Assembly: GCA_039025855.1 (NCBI GenBank)
Contig: JBCCNL010000012.1
Coordinates: forward strand, 1-64,000
DNA length: 64,000 nt
Direction of reading: 5' to 3'
Source: JBCCOW01 sp039025855
GTDB taxonomy: Bacteria; Planctomycetota; Phycisphaerae; Phycisphaerales; Phycisphaeraceae
Part shown: one piece after another, positions 17,860-26,360 of the stretch
Numbering within the stretch: the first letter of the stretch is position 1
How the letters are laid out: every line of letters starts with the position of its first letter
Notes under the pieces: model-generated
What the model was told of the DNA's origin: nothing
What the model saw: the letters and a program-made list of their open reading frames with translations, nothing else
Database searches by the model: none
Made by a program: the position numbers and the translations under genes

Positions 17860-18267
17860 TCAGGAGTCGGTGGGCATGGTGACGGAGACGGGGGTGAACC
17901 CGGCGTCGTGGACGGCCTGGAAGAGGCGGTCGGCGGAGGGCCAGTCGGTGTTGGGGGTGAGGCCCATGAGGAGCTGGCCGGTGCCGAGGTCGAGCTCGAT
18001 CTGTTCGACGGCGGGGAGGCGTTGGATCTGCTTGGTGAGGCTGTGGGCGCAGAGCGGGCAGCTGAGGCCGGTGACTTCGACACGGGCGACGGCGAGGCCG
18101 GTCCGGATGAGTTGCGTCTGGGGGGTATCGTCGGCGGCGTCTTGCGCTTCGGGGTTCGCTGGGTTTTGGGTCGACCCGGGCGTCGTCGCACAGCCAACCA
18201 GCATGAGGGCCGCGAGGAGGGGTGACGTCCAAGGTAGGGTTCGTAGAAAGAGCTTCATCTTGGCCAT
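17860..18267 (-). CDS. HMA-domain (heavy-metal-associated) lipoprotein
   Basis: A 135-residue protein if read from the ATG at 18265-18267; the open frame reaches 18306 through a TTG, and another ATG lies three codons in, so the exact start is uncertain. The lipobox is LMLVGCATTP. A short linker leads to a single HMA ferredoxin-like domain: VARVEVTGLSCPLCAHSLTK (C-x2-C metal motif with CPLC rather than the usual M-x-C-x2-C), then VEQIELDLGTGQLLMGL and ADRLFQAVHDAGFTPVSV. A membrane-anchored periplasmic HMA domain would bind soft metals such as Cu, Zn or Hg outside the cytoplasm. It is cotranscribed with the barrel protein downstream and follows the Na/Pi transporter gene. Confidence 0.78.
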   Translation of the reverse strand: MAKMKLFLRTLPWTSPLLAALMLVGCATTPGSTQNPANPEAQDAADDTPQTQLIRTGLAVARVEVTGLSCPLCAHSLTKQIQRLPAVEQIELDLGTGQLLMGLTPNTDWPSADRLFQAVHDAGFTPVSVTMPTDS

Positions 18268-18316
18268 GCTACGGACAGAAGGGCGGCTGGGCTCGACTCC
18301 ATCCAATAATGGTGTC

Positions 18317-19945
18317 TCACGCGTCGTGGTGCCCTTCGGCGATCGCGTAAGCGACGTGGGTGACGCTGCTGTTGATCAGGCGGAGGTGGGTGAGGATGTC
18401 GAGGTAGACGGCGCTGGACTCGTGGGACTGGGGCTCGCCCTGACGCATGCGGGTGAAGTGGTGGTCGCGGAGCTGACGGGAGGCTTCGTTGAGGGCGTGC
18501 TTGTGGCGGAGGAGTTGGTCGGCGAGGGTGGGGTCGCGGGTGGCGAAGGCGGTCTCGGCGATGAGGAGGTTCTCGGCGACTTTTTTATAGAAGCCGTCGA
18601 GCTCGGCCCAGCCCTCGTCGGAGAACCAGACCTCGGTGCGGGCGCGTTTGACGACGAGGTCGGCGAGGTTCTTGTCGATGATGTCGCCGATGGTTTCGAG
18701 TTCGTTGAGGTAGCGGAGCTGGGCCATGACCTCGGTGGAAGTGGTTTCGTCGGTGTCTTCGCCGACGATGCGGGCGAGGTAGCGTTTGACCTCGGTGTCG
18801 AGGAGGTCGACGTGGTCGTCGCGCTGCTGGACGGAGTGGGCGAGGTCGGGGTCGCGGTGGAGCATGGCCTGCCAGAGGTCGTCGAGCATGGAGCGGACGA
18901 TGGCGGAGACGCGGAGGACTTCCTGGCGGGATTGGCCGGTAGCGAGAGCGAGGCCGTCGATGTGGGCGTTGTTGATGTAGCGGGGGCCGAAGGGTGCGGG
19001 CTGTTCGTCTTCGGGTGGGGCGGGGAGGATCTGGGTGACGATGCGGTAGACGAGCCCGATGATCGGGAGGAACAGCAGGGCCATGGTGAGGTTGAAGCCG
19101 CTGTGGAAGAGGGCGATCCGGCCATCGACGGTGAGGGGGGTCTGGTCGACGGCACCGAGGATGGGGGTGGTGAGGGTGAGCAGGAGAGCGGCGGTGGTGA
19201 GCTTGCAGAGGAGGTTGCCGAGGGCGAGTCGGCGGGCGTCGAGGGTGTTGGCGGCAACGATGAGTAGGGTGAGGGCAGTGCCAACGTTGGCGCCGATGAC
19301 GATGGGCAGTGCGAGGGCGAGGGGGTTGAGGCCGCCGAGGTCGGCGTCGGCGAGCCCGATGGCGAGGCCGATGGTGGCGGTGGAGGACTGCAGGGCGACG
19401 GCGAGGACGACGGCGATGCCGGCGAGGAGCAGGGGGTAGCGGGCGGCGAGGGTGAGCAGGTCGATGAGGTCGCCGTCGGGGGGGATGGAGGAGGCGGCCT
19501 GTGAGATGGTGCCGATGCCGAGGAAGATGAAGCCGAGGGAGAGCAGGAGCTGGCCGACGCCGCGGAGGGTTTGTCGGCGGGTGAACTGGAAGAGGACGAC
19601 GCCGAGGGCGATGAAGGCGGCGGCGGACTGGTCGAGGCGGAGTGCGATGAGCAGGACCATGACGGTGAGCCCGACGTCGGCGCCGAGCATGAGGGGTAGG
19701 ACGCGTCTTGCAGGGAGGTGTCCATCGCGGACGGTCTGGACGGCGAGGACGGACATGGTGGTGGAGGAGGGGGCGACCACAGCGACGCCGACGCCGGCAA
19801 GGAAGGCTCGGGTTCGGGAGCAGGCGAAGCGTTGGAGGAGCGGGCCGAGGCGTTTGCCGACGAGGCGGTCGAGGGCCTTTCGGAGGAAGCGGACGCCGAA
19901 CAGGATGAGGGCTACGCCGCCGGCGATGTGGACGAGGAGGAGCAT
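18317..19945 (-). CDS. Na/Pi cotransporter family protein with PhoU-like C-terminal domain
   Basis: A 542-residue protein read from the ATG at 19943-19945 (MLLLVHIAGGVALILFGVRF); the frame is open to 20002, but the longer start adds a Pro/Arg-rich stretch with no function. The N-terminal ~300 residues hold two Na/Pi-cotransporter repeats with the signatures APSSTTMSVLAVQTV and VALQSSTATIGLAIGL, each followed by a GA-x-VG element (GADVGLTV and GANVGTALT). Residues of about 330-540 form a helical PhoU-like domain (DVEVKRYLARIVG-type heptads, LRYLNELETIGDIIDKNLAD). Members export or import phosphate with sodium; direction is not readable here. It is first in a minus-strand run with the HMA lipoprotein and the barrel protein. 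Confidence 0.88.
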   Translation of the reverse strand: MLLLVHIAGGVALILFGVRFLRKALDRLVGKRLGPLLQRFACSRTRAFLAGVGVAVVAPSSTTMSVLAVQTVRDGHLPARRVLPLMLGADVGLTVMVLLIALRLDQSAAAFIALGVVLFQFTRRQTLRGVGQLLLSLGFIFLGIGTISQAASSIPPDGDLIDLLTLAARYPLLLAGIAVVLAVALQSSTATIGLAIGLADADLGGLNPLALALPIVIGANVGTALTLLIVAANTLDARRLALGNLLCKLTTAALLLTLTTPILGAVDQTPLTVDGRIALFHSGFNLTMALLFLPIIGLVYRIVTQILPAPPEDEQPAPFGPRYINNAHIDGLALATGQSRQEVLRVSAIVRSMLDDLWQAMLHRDPDLAHSVQQRDDHVDLLDTEVKRYLARIVGEDTDETTSTEVMAQLRYLNELETIGDIIDKNLADLVVKRARTEVWFSDEGWAELDGFYKKVAENLLIAETAFATRDPTLADQLLRHKHALNEASRQLRDHHFTRMRQGEPQSHESSAVYLDILTHLRLINSSVTHVAYAIAEGHHDA

Positions 19946-20114
19946 GGGTGGGGTCCGGGCCCGCGGTGTGGGTGTCGCGGGCGCAAACCGTGACTGTAGC
20001 ACAATGTGAGCTTTGCGCTAGCGATATGAGAATCCTGAGCGGGCGGCCGGCTTTTGGCGGGGCATCACGGGTGTAGACTCCGGGCTGTTTAAAGCCAGCC
20101 CGCATCACCAACGG

Positions 20115-20721
20115 ATGAGTACTCAGAAGTCATCCGAAACCCCGCCATCAACACCTTTGCCGTTGCTGTCTTCGCGACGCTGAGCCTTACCACGGTCGCG
20201 TTTGCACATGATACGTCGCACAGCGGCGGCTTCATCTCGGGCCTGAGCCACCCGGTGCTGGGGTTTGATCACCTGCTGGCGATGATCAGCGTGGGGACTC
20301 TGAGTGCACAGATGGGGGACAAGGCGATCTGGACGGTGCCGTTGACATTTGTCGCGTTGATGCTGGTCGGCGGAGTGCTTGGGATGCAGGGTGTGCCGCT
20401 GTTTTAGGCAGAGTTGGGGATTGCGTAGTCGGTGTTGGCCTTGGGAATCGCACTTGCGGCGGACCGCAAGTTCCCGGCGATCGCTGCGATGATCTTCGTG
20501 GGGTTCTTTGCGATCTTCCACGGGCATGCCCACGGGATAGAGATGCCGGACATGGCCAAGCCCTTGCTGCGTGCGTTGGGCTTTGTGGTGGGGACCGCGG
20601 GGATCCACATCGCCGGGGTGGTGATCGGCCTGGTCCCGAAGAAGCTCGGGCATGGGTTCAGCTCTTGCGTTATGTCGGTGCGGCGATCGCGGGGATTGGG
20701 TTTCACCTGATTGTGATGTAG
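20115..20721 (+). pseudogene. HupE/UreJ-like metal permease pseudogene
   Basis: One degraded gene. The frame from about 20147 reads INTFAVAVFATLSLTTVAFA (signal-like), then the HupE signature HDTSHSGGFISGLSHPVLGF and DHLLAMISVGT. It is stopped by TAG at 20405-20407 and again by TAG at 20426-20428, then continues in the same frame as SVLALGIALAADRKFPAIAA and FFAIFHGHAHGIEMPDMAKP, another HupE hallmark. Near 20659 the frame shifts, after which QLLRYVGAAIAGIGFHLIVM ends at TAG 20719-20721. The ATG at 20115 is not in frame with the first part, so the start is damaged too. HupE/UreJ proteins are nickel or cobalt permeases. With four lesions a functional product is very unlikely. Confidence 0.85.
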
Positions 20722-20833
20722 TTTGAGCAGACCGCAAAAGGGGCGAGAGGTGGTGTGACCGGAAGGCTCATGTGTGTCGGGTGGTTCGTCATAAGGACCG
20801 TGGTAGAGTGGTTCTATGGAGAGGTGGTTGCAC

Positions 20834-22450
20834 ATGAGAGTTCCGAGTGCCTGGGGTTTATTCTTTGCGTTGGTGATCGCGTGTTCATCGGTCGGTCAAC
20901 CCTTTGGCCAAGTCGGCGTGCCTGATAATTATTACGACACCGCGACCGGATCGGGCGCGGTGCTGCAGGGCCAGCTGTACGAGATCATTCGATCGGGTCA
21001 CAGGCAAGCCTCCTATTCAAACTTTCAGAACAACGCACGGAAGTATGACAATACGGACCCAGGGTTTGGGCGGGATAGTATTTTTCTGGCTTACGACCGA
21101 CAGGTGGTGGATCCCCAATGGGATAGCGGGCAAACGTGGAACCGCGAACACGTGTGGCCCGTTTCCCGGCAGCCGGGCTCGGTGTCTGAGGGGGTTCGTG
21201 GGATGTTGGCCGATCCTTTTGTACTCAGGCCGACCGACCCAGGGGTCAATCAGCTTCGAGATAACCTGCCTTTCGGTGGGGGCGAGAGTTCACTGGGGTA
21301 TGGCGTGGAGGGCCCTTACTTTTTCCCGGGCCATGACGACAAGGGCGATGTGGCCCGGGCCCTTTTTTATGCGGAGACCCGTTATGGCCCCGAGACCGGC
21401 GTCGCGCTGGTGAACGGCCTACCAAGCGGCAACGAAATGGGCGATCTAGCCTCGCTGATCCGATGGCACTATGAGGATGGCGTCGATGCATTCGAGCACA
21501 CGCGGAATGACCGTATCTTTTTTGACACCAGGAACCGCAACCCGTTCATCGACAACCCGGGCTACGTCTGGTCGGTCTACGTCGATCAGGAGAACGACTC
21601 CCGCATCACGCTGGAGGGTGCTGATACGGCTGCGGATGGCGGCTCACGGACGGTAATCAATTATGGGCGGTTCCTGCCCGGCATCGATGCGAGCGTGAGT
21701 GAGGTCTTTCATATCAACAAGACCGGCGAGGATGGCACCCACTTTGCAGTCAATACGGATACAGGCATCAACGCCCGGGTCATCGACAATAATCAAGCCT
21801 TCGAGATCGGAGAGGAGGGCTCGGTCAGGCTGGTGGCGCAGGTGTTCTCCTTGCCGTCTGCCGCCCCCGGTCGCGCGGGAGGCGTGATTACGATTGATAA
21901 CCTCGACGTCACAGATGGCTTCGGGATAGGGCACGGCGCCCAGGATGCGGACGATGTGATTGAGCTGATTATTGATCGTGTGGGTCACGCCCGGCCATCG
22001 CTAAACACATTTTTCGTACGAGAGGAGCTCACGCTCGACTTCGGTGATGTCGATCAGTTTTCGCGGGTCGATCCACTCGACTTCGGGCTCTATAACGACG
22101 ATGCATTCGGTTTTCTCGAGGACTTTGTGGCGGCTCTCGACCTTGATGAGGTGATCGGGAACGGCGACACCGGTGTCTTAACCACCGACCTTGAGTTGTT
22201 CAGTGGCCTTGAGCTCGGTGATGAAGCATTGTTCAAGGCGATGATCGACACTTCTGTGGCTGGGCAGTTCGAGGCGACCTACACGCTCGTGACGTCGGAT
22301 GAAGACCTGCCAGGAGACCAACGCACGACCAACCTTTCCTTGCAGCTACTTGCCAACGTGCTGCCTTCCGAGGTCATCCCGGAACCTGCCATTGCGCTAG
22401 TGCTTGGCGTGTCAGCACCGATTTTTGTGCGGCGCAGGCGGGGTTGGTAG
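20834..22450 (+). CDS. Secreted endonuclease I family nuclease with PEP-CTERM tail
   Basis: A 538-residue protein from the ATG at 20834, nine bases after GGAGAGG; an upstream ATG at 20816 would cover that site. It has a signal peptide (MRVPSAWGLFFALVIACSSV, then GQPFGQ). Residues of about 25-230 are an endonuclease I (EndA/NucM-type) domain with the His-metal-finger motif TWNREHVWPVSR (His106) and the downstream PFGGG, FFPGHDDKGDVARALFYAET pattern. The region from about 240 to 510 is an uncharacterised beta-rich part with acidic runs. The C-terminus VIPEPAIALVLGVSAPIFV followed by RRRRGW is a PEP-CTERM tripartite signal, so an exosortase should process and sort it to the surface. A likely role is extracellular DNA digestion or defence. 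Confidence 0.87.
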   Translation: MRVPSAWGLFFALVIACSSVGQPFGQVGVPDNYYDTATGSGAVLQGQLYEIIRSGHRQASYSNFQNNARKYDNTDPGFGRDSIFLAYDRQVVDPQWDSGQTWNREHVWPVSRQPGSVSEGVRGMLADPFVLRPTDPGVNQLRDNLPFGGGESSLGYGVEGPYFFPGHDDKGDVARALFYAETRYGPETGVALVNGLPSGNEMGDLASLIRWHYEDGVDAFEHTRNDRIFFDTRNRNPFIDNPGYVWSVYVDQENDSRITLEGADTAADGGSRTVINYGRFLPGIDASVSEVFHINKTGEDGTHFAVNTDTGINARVIDNNQAFEIGEEGSVRLVAQVFSLPSAAPGRAGGVITIDNLDVTDGFGIGHGAQDADDVIELIIDRVGHARPSLNTFFVREELTLDFGDVDQFSRVDPLDFGLYNDDAFGFLEDFVAALDLDEVIGNGDTGVLTTDLELFSGLELGDEALFKAMIDTSVAGQFEATYTLVTSDEDLPGDQRTTNLSLQLLANVLPSEVIPEPAIALVLGVSAPIFVRRRRGW

Positions 22451-22487
22451 AGCGGATGGGTTTTGCAGAAGGGTGAGACTTTGGGTT

Positions 22488-24542
22488 CTAGCCGGCGATG
22501 CGGCCGATGACGGGGTCGCCGTCGTGGGTGGGGTCGATGGCGGGGATGTGTTCGACGCGCGGGGCGGGCTGGGGGGATTGAGCGCTGCGGGTGCGTTCGA
22601 GCTCTTCGAGTTGGGGGACGTCTTCGCCCTGGCGGATAAGGCGGGCGGAGTTGAAGACGACGACGATAGAGCTGACGCCGTGTGCGACGGCGGCGAGGAG
22701 GGGGGTGATGAAGCCGGCGGTGAGGAGGGCGATCATCGTGAGGATGTAGCACATCACGAAGACGATGTTCTGGCGGATGACGCGGGCGGTGGCTTGGGAG
22801 AGACGGACGAGGAAGGGGAGCCGGTTGAGCTGAGAGTTCATGAGGGCGACGGAGGCGGCGTTGATGGCGACGTCGGAGCCGGCGGCACCCATGGCGATGG
22901 AGAGGTCAGCAGCGGCGAGGGCGGGGCCGTCGTTGACGCCGTCACCGATCACCGCGACGGTGTGGCCGCGCTGCTTGAGGGCTCGGACGATGTCGAGCTT
23001 ATCGCCGGGCAGGGCCTCGGCGACCATGCCGGTGAGGTCGAGGGCGGCGGCGACTTGTTCGGCGGGTCCGCGGCGGTCGCCGGTGACCATGATGCGTTCG
23101 TGGAGCCCAAGTTCGTTGAGGTCATCGAGCACCACGGCGGCACCGTCGCGGGTCTGGTCGGAGAGTCCGAGCCAGCCGATACACCGGCCGCTATCGGCGA
23201 GCAGGAGGATACTCATGCTGCCGGCGTCGTCGAGGAGGTTCGGGGGGATGTAGATGCCGGACTCGCGGACCCAGGACTCACGCCCGGCCATGACGGCGCG
23301 GCCATCGAGCGTGCCGCGGACGCCGCGCCCGGCGACCTCCTCGAAGTCCTGGACGTCGGAAAGCCCGACCTTCGCGCGTTCGGAGACGGCGACGACGGCG
23401 CGGGCGACGGGGTGTCGGGAGTTTTGTTCGAGTGATGCGGCGGTGTGGAGGAGTGCGGCGGGGTCGGTGCCGGGGACGGGGTGGAGGCGGGTGACGGCGA
23501 GGTCGCCGGTGGTGAGGGTGCCGGTTTTGTCGAAGACGATGGCGGTGAGTTTGTGGGCGATCTCGATGTCGGGGACGTTTTTGATGAGGACGCCGAGGCG
23601 GGCGGCGGCGGTGAGGGCGGCGACGGTGGCGAGCGGGCCGGAGATGATGATCTCCATGGGGCAGGCGATGAGCAGGAGGCTGATGACCAGGGAGATGTCC
23701 TTGGACATGAACAGGACGATGCCGGCGAGGCCGAGGACGACGGGGGTGTAGTAGCCAGAGAAGCGGTCGAGCATCTGGGCGACGGGGGTTTTCTGGTTGG
23801 CGGCGTCAAGGATGAGGGCCTGGACGCGGCCGAGGGTGCTCTCGGCGAGGGGTTTTTCGACCTCGATGGTTAGGAGGCCGGTGAGGTTGATGCTGCCGGC
23901 GAAGACGCCGTCGTCTTCGGTCTTGTCGACGGGGTGGGACTCGCCGGTGATGTACTTCTCGTCGAGCGAGCTGAAGCCGGTGAGGACTCGGCCGTCGCAG
24001 GGGACCTGGTCGCCGGGGCGGACGAGGACGTGGTCGCCGGGCTGGAGGTCGGTGGCGAGGACTTCCTCTTCGACGCCGTTGGTGAGGCGGACGGCTTGTT
24101 TGGGCGAGACGCGCATGAGGGCCTCGATCGTGCTGCGTGCGCCGGCGGCGGTGCGGTAGACGATCATGGAGGCGACGTACATGAACAGCGCGATGGAGGC
24201 GGCTTCGATGTAGCGGGACGAGGCGAAGGAGGCGAGGAAGGCGATCATCACCAGCTCTTCGGTGTGCTGGTCCTGGCGGTTGGACCCGAGGAGGCCGCGG
24301 ACGGTGTCGATGGTGACGGGGGTGCCGAGCAGGAGGGCGGCGAGCATGGCCATGAGGGCGGGCTGCTCGGGGGTGTCGAAGAGCTGGTAGGCGATGAGGG
24401 CGCTGACGAGCATCGCGGTGCCGAGCAGGACGAGGATGAGCTGGGCGTCGAGGCGGGGTGCTTCGCGGGGTTCGTCGATGACGGGTGGTGCGCTCGTCGG
24501 GTCGATGGCCCCGCTTGCGTTGGTTGACTGGGTTGGGTTCAT
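22488..24542 (-). CDS. P1B-type heavy-metal P-type ATPase with atypical CPM motif
   Basis: A 684-residue protein read from the ATG at 24540-24542; the open frame reaches 24662, but the extra 40 residues are Ser/Thr/Pro-rich and non-conserved. There is no N-terminal HMA domain. P-type landmarks are all present: ITGESHPVDK (actuator), FDKTGTLTTG (phosphorylation Asp near residue 337), NSRHPVARAV (the HP pair typical of P1B pumps) and GDGVNDGPALAAADL. The transmembrane metal site, usually CPC, is ACPMEIIISG with Cys294 followed by Pro and Met, at 23655-23663. The substrate is therefore unclear. Lengths and order otherwise match ZntA/CadA-like exporters. It is divergent from a MerC-like gene, and the two may share a regulator. 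Confidence 0.9.
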   Translation of the reverse strand: MNPTQSTNASGAIDPTSAPPVIDEPREAPRLDAQLILVLLGTAMLVSALIAYQLFDTPEQPALMAMLAALLLGTPVTIDTVRGLLGSNRQDQHTEELVMIAFLASFASSRYIEAASIALFMYVASMIVYRTAAGARSTIEALMRVSPKQAVRLTNGVEEEVLATDLQPGDHVLVRPGDQVPCDGRVLTGFSSLDEKYITGESHPVDKTEDDGVFAGSINLTGLLTIEVEKPLAESTLGRVQALILDAANQKTPVAQMLDRFSGYYTPVVLGLAGIVLFMSKDISLVISLLLIACPMEIIISGPLATVAALTAAARLGVLIKNVPDIEIAHKLTAIVFDKTGTLTTGDLAVTRLHPVPGTDPAALLHTAASLEQNSRHPVARAVVAVSERAKVGLSDVQDFEEVAGRGVRGTLDGRAVMAGRESWVRESGIYIPPNLLDDAGSMSILLLADSGRCIGWLGLSDQTRDGAAVVLDDLNELGLHERIMVTGDRRGPAEQVAAALDLTGMVAEALPGDKLDIVRALKQRGHTVAVIGDGVNDGPALAAADLSIAMGAAGSDVAINAASVALMNSQLNRLPFLVRLSQATARVIRQNIVFVMCYILTMIALLTAGFITPLLAAVAHGVSSIVVVFNSARLIRQGEDVPQLEELERTRSAQSPQPAPRVEHIPAIDPTHDGDPVIGRIAG

Positions 24543-24881
24543 ACTGCGTGCTTCGGTCGGGGTAGTCTGGGCCGTCGCGTGGGTACTTCCGGGGAGAGGT
24601 GAATCGGTGCAGACTGGGCCGGGGTCTGAGGACTGGGTGTTGATTGAGGTCTGATCACGCAAGATACCCGCTTCACGGACGCGGAGTTCGGTTAACGTCG
24701 CTGTCGGCGCGGGCGACCAAGGGTCTTATCGGCTCCAATGCGTCGGCTATGCGACGCGACGCTGGTGGGCTGGGTATAGCCTTTAACGGACGGCGGGCTG
24801 ACTCAACAGGCTGGCGGTTGAGAACCGATGTTCAACAAGCAATACTGTGGGACTCGGTGGGACCAGTGAGGCTGACGGTTT
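24543..24881. promoter_or_regulatory. Divergent promoter region between the P1B ATPase and the MerC-like gene
   Basis: A 339-bp non-coding stretch shared by two divergent genes. An imperfect 20-bp inverted repeat (GTTGAGAACCGATGTTCAAC, 24817-24836; outer five bases pair exactly) is a possible operator for a metal-responsive regulator, about 46 bp before the MerC-like start. I could not assign promoter hexamers. The assignment is weak. Confidence 0.35.
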
Positions 24882-25490
24882 ATGGAAGCGACTGCAACAA
24901 CTCGGTGCCATCGGCACGGCTGGCTGGACACGCTGGCGGTCGGTGCGTCGGTGGTGTGTGCGGTGCACTGCCTGGTGACGCCGGTGTTGCTGGTGGCGCT
25001 GCCGGTGCTGGCGACGACGTTCTGGGTCGATGCGAACTTCCATCTGTGGATGCTTGGCCTGGTGGTTCCGACATCGGCTGTGGCGGTTTTTCTGGGCTGT
25101 CGGAAGCACAAGGACAAGGTGGTGGTGGGGCTGTGTGCGGCGGGGCTGGCGATTTTGGCGGGGATGGCGTTGTACGAATCGTCGGTGCATGCGGCTTACG
25201 CCTCGGAGGTGACGCCGGTTGTGGGCGAAGCGGGGGGCGAGCCGGGCGACGCGGCGGCGGCCCCGGCGGGGGATCAGGCGGGAGGAGGGTGTGCGGTTTG
25301 CGCGGGGTGTGCCACGGGCATCCAGCCGACGACCGGAGCGAACGATGCGGCGGACGGGGGTCCCACGCCGTCGGCAAGACCGGTGTTGACCGCCAATGCG
25401 ATGGTCAACGTGCTGGGCGGGCTCCTGCTGGTGCTGGCCCACGGGCGGAACTTCTGGCTCTGTCGATCAGCGTCTTGTCGCCACGACTAA
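24882..25490 (+). CDS. MerC-domain membrane protein
   Basis: A 202-residue protein with a MerC-family core: WLDTLAVGASVVCAVHCLVT, then PVLLVALPVLATTFWVDANF, HLWMLGLVVPTSAVAVFLGC and LCAAGLAILAGMALYESS give three or four membrane segments. The two cysteines in VCAVHCL match the intramembrane Cys pair of MerC. A long loop rich in Ala/Gly/Glu contains C-x2-C-x2-C (GCAVCAGCATG) and the protein ends CRSASCRHD, extra thiols that could bind metal. MerC proteins carry Hg(II) inward in mer operons, but chromosomal relatives away from merA, as here, are thought to handle other metals. It is divergent from the P1B ATPase at 22488-24542. Confidence 0.82.
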   Translation: MEATATTRCHRHGWLDTLAVGASVVCAVHCLVTPVLLVALPVLATTFWVDANFHLWMLGLVVPTSAVAVFLGCRKHKDKVVVGLCAAGLAILAGMALYESSVHAAYASEVTPVVGEAGGEPGDAAAAPAGDQAGGGCAVCAGCATGIQPTTGANDAADGGPTPSARPVLTANAMVNVLGGLLLVLAHGRNFWLCRSASCRHD

Positions 25491-25600
25491 ACCGGTCGGG
25501 TGGTCGCCAACAGCACATGCTTTTTTGCACCTCGTTCGCAGGTGCGGCATCGGCGGATCGATGGGTTCAAACACGGGGTAAGCGGGCCTAGACTTTAATC

Positions 25601-26146
25601 ATGATTATGCAATCCAAGCAGACGGGCGTGATCATCTGCGATCACGGGAGCCGGCGGCAGCAGAGCAACGACAGCCTGAAGGAGGTGGCGAAGCTGTTCG
25701 CGGCACGGTTCGGGGGGGTACCGATTGTTGAGCCGGCACATATGGAGTTGGCGATGCCGGACATCGCGGCGTCGTATGCGCGGTGTGTGGAGCAGGGGGC
25801 GGACCACATCGTGATCCTGCCGTTCTTCCTGGCTCGGGGGAAGCACTGGACGCGAGACATCCCGAGCCTGACGGCTCAGGCGGCGGCGGAGCACCCAGGG
25901 ACGACCTATCAGGTTGCGGAGCCGTTGGGGATCGATGACCTGATCCTGGACTTGTTGAAGAAGCGGCTGGACGCGGACGATCAGCCGGTGATCGCCAGCG
26001 GCGAGCCGGACCCCCGCCTGGAGGGCGTCGAGGCGAGCTCGCGGCGGGTGCAGTGCAACACGTGCCCGTTCGTGCTGAACGCGGAGACGGGGGAGGTGAC
26101 GATCCGAGAAGGCAGCGGTGTGGTTGCGGCGGGTGTCCGACACTGA
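25601..26146 (+). CDS. Sirohydrochlorin chelatase-like protein (CbiX family, small form)
   Basis: A 181-residue protein matching the short CbiX/SirB chelatase fold. The opening GVIICDHGSRRQQSND carries the family's catalytic His (HGSR). The second signature, VEPAHMELAMPDIAASYARC, is the 'E-x-AHMELA' type, and VILPFFLARGKHWTRDIPSL is the third, with HxxRDIP. Such enzymes insert Co, Ni or Fe into sirohydrochlorin-type tetrapyrroles; related proteins take part in cobalamin or sirohaem synthesis. The C-terminus adds a Cys motif (RRVQCNTCPFVLNAETGEVT). It is a short single-domain form. No other tetrapyrrole gene lies nearby, though metH at 33.3 kb uses cobalamin. The start is ATG 25601; ATG 25607 is equally possible. 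Confidence 0.85.
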   Translation: MIMQSKQTGVIICDHGSRRQQSNDSLKEVAKLFAARFGGVPIVEPAHMELAMPDIAASYARCVEQGADHIVILPFFLARGKHWTRDIPSLTAQAAAEHPGTTYQVAEPLGIDDLILDLLKKRLDADDQPVIASGEPDPRLEGVEASSRRVQCNTCPFVLNAETGEVTIREGSGVVAAGVRH

Positions 26147-26360
26147 CTCATGCCGACACCCGGCGGGGCCACAGACAGGCCACGGACAAGAAGCGTCGCG
26201 GCGGCTGGGGGCTCTATCACATGGAACGGCTGGCGAATTTTCTCGCTTTTTTCCGGCTGGCTGGAATAAATCGGGGCCACCGTGACATCTGTTTGGTGAG
26301 GTCGAGCTGTGGCGTCAACTTGGGTCTTGGTTGTGAACGGAAGCGCAAGGAGTGGATTCG

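Noticed and set aside
17870..19267. Long plus-strand frame across the HMA lipoprotein and Na/Pi transporter genes
   Set aside because: Both minus-strand genes have clear family motifs; the plus frame is low-complexity Gly/Val/Glu sequence.
13182..20721. Possible recoding of TAG as a sense codon, since the broken hydrolase and the HupE locus together hold three in-frame TAGs
   Set aside because: ispG, the AraC regulator, the dioxygenase and metH in this window all end in TAG exactly at their family C-termini, and the HupE locus also has frameshifts. Ordinary mutation is simpler.
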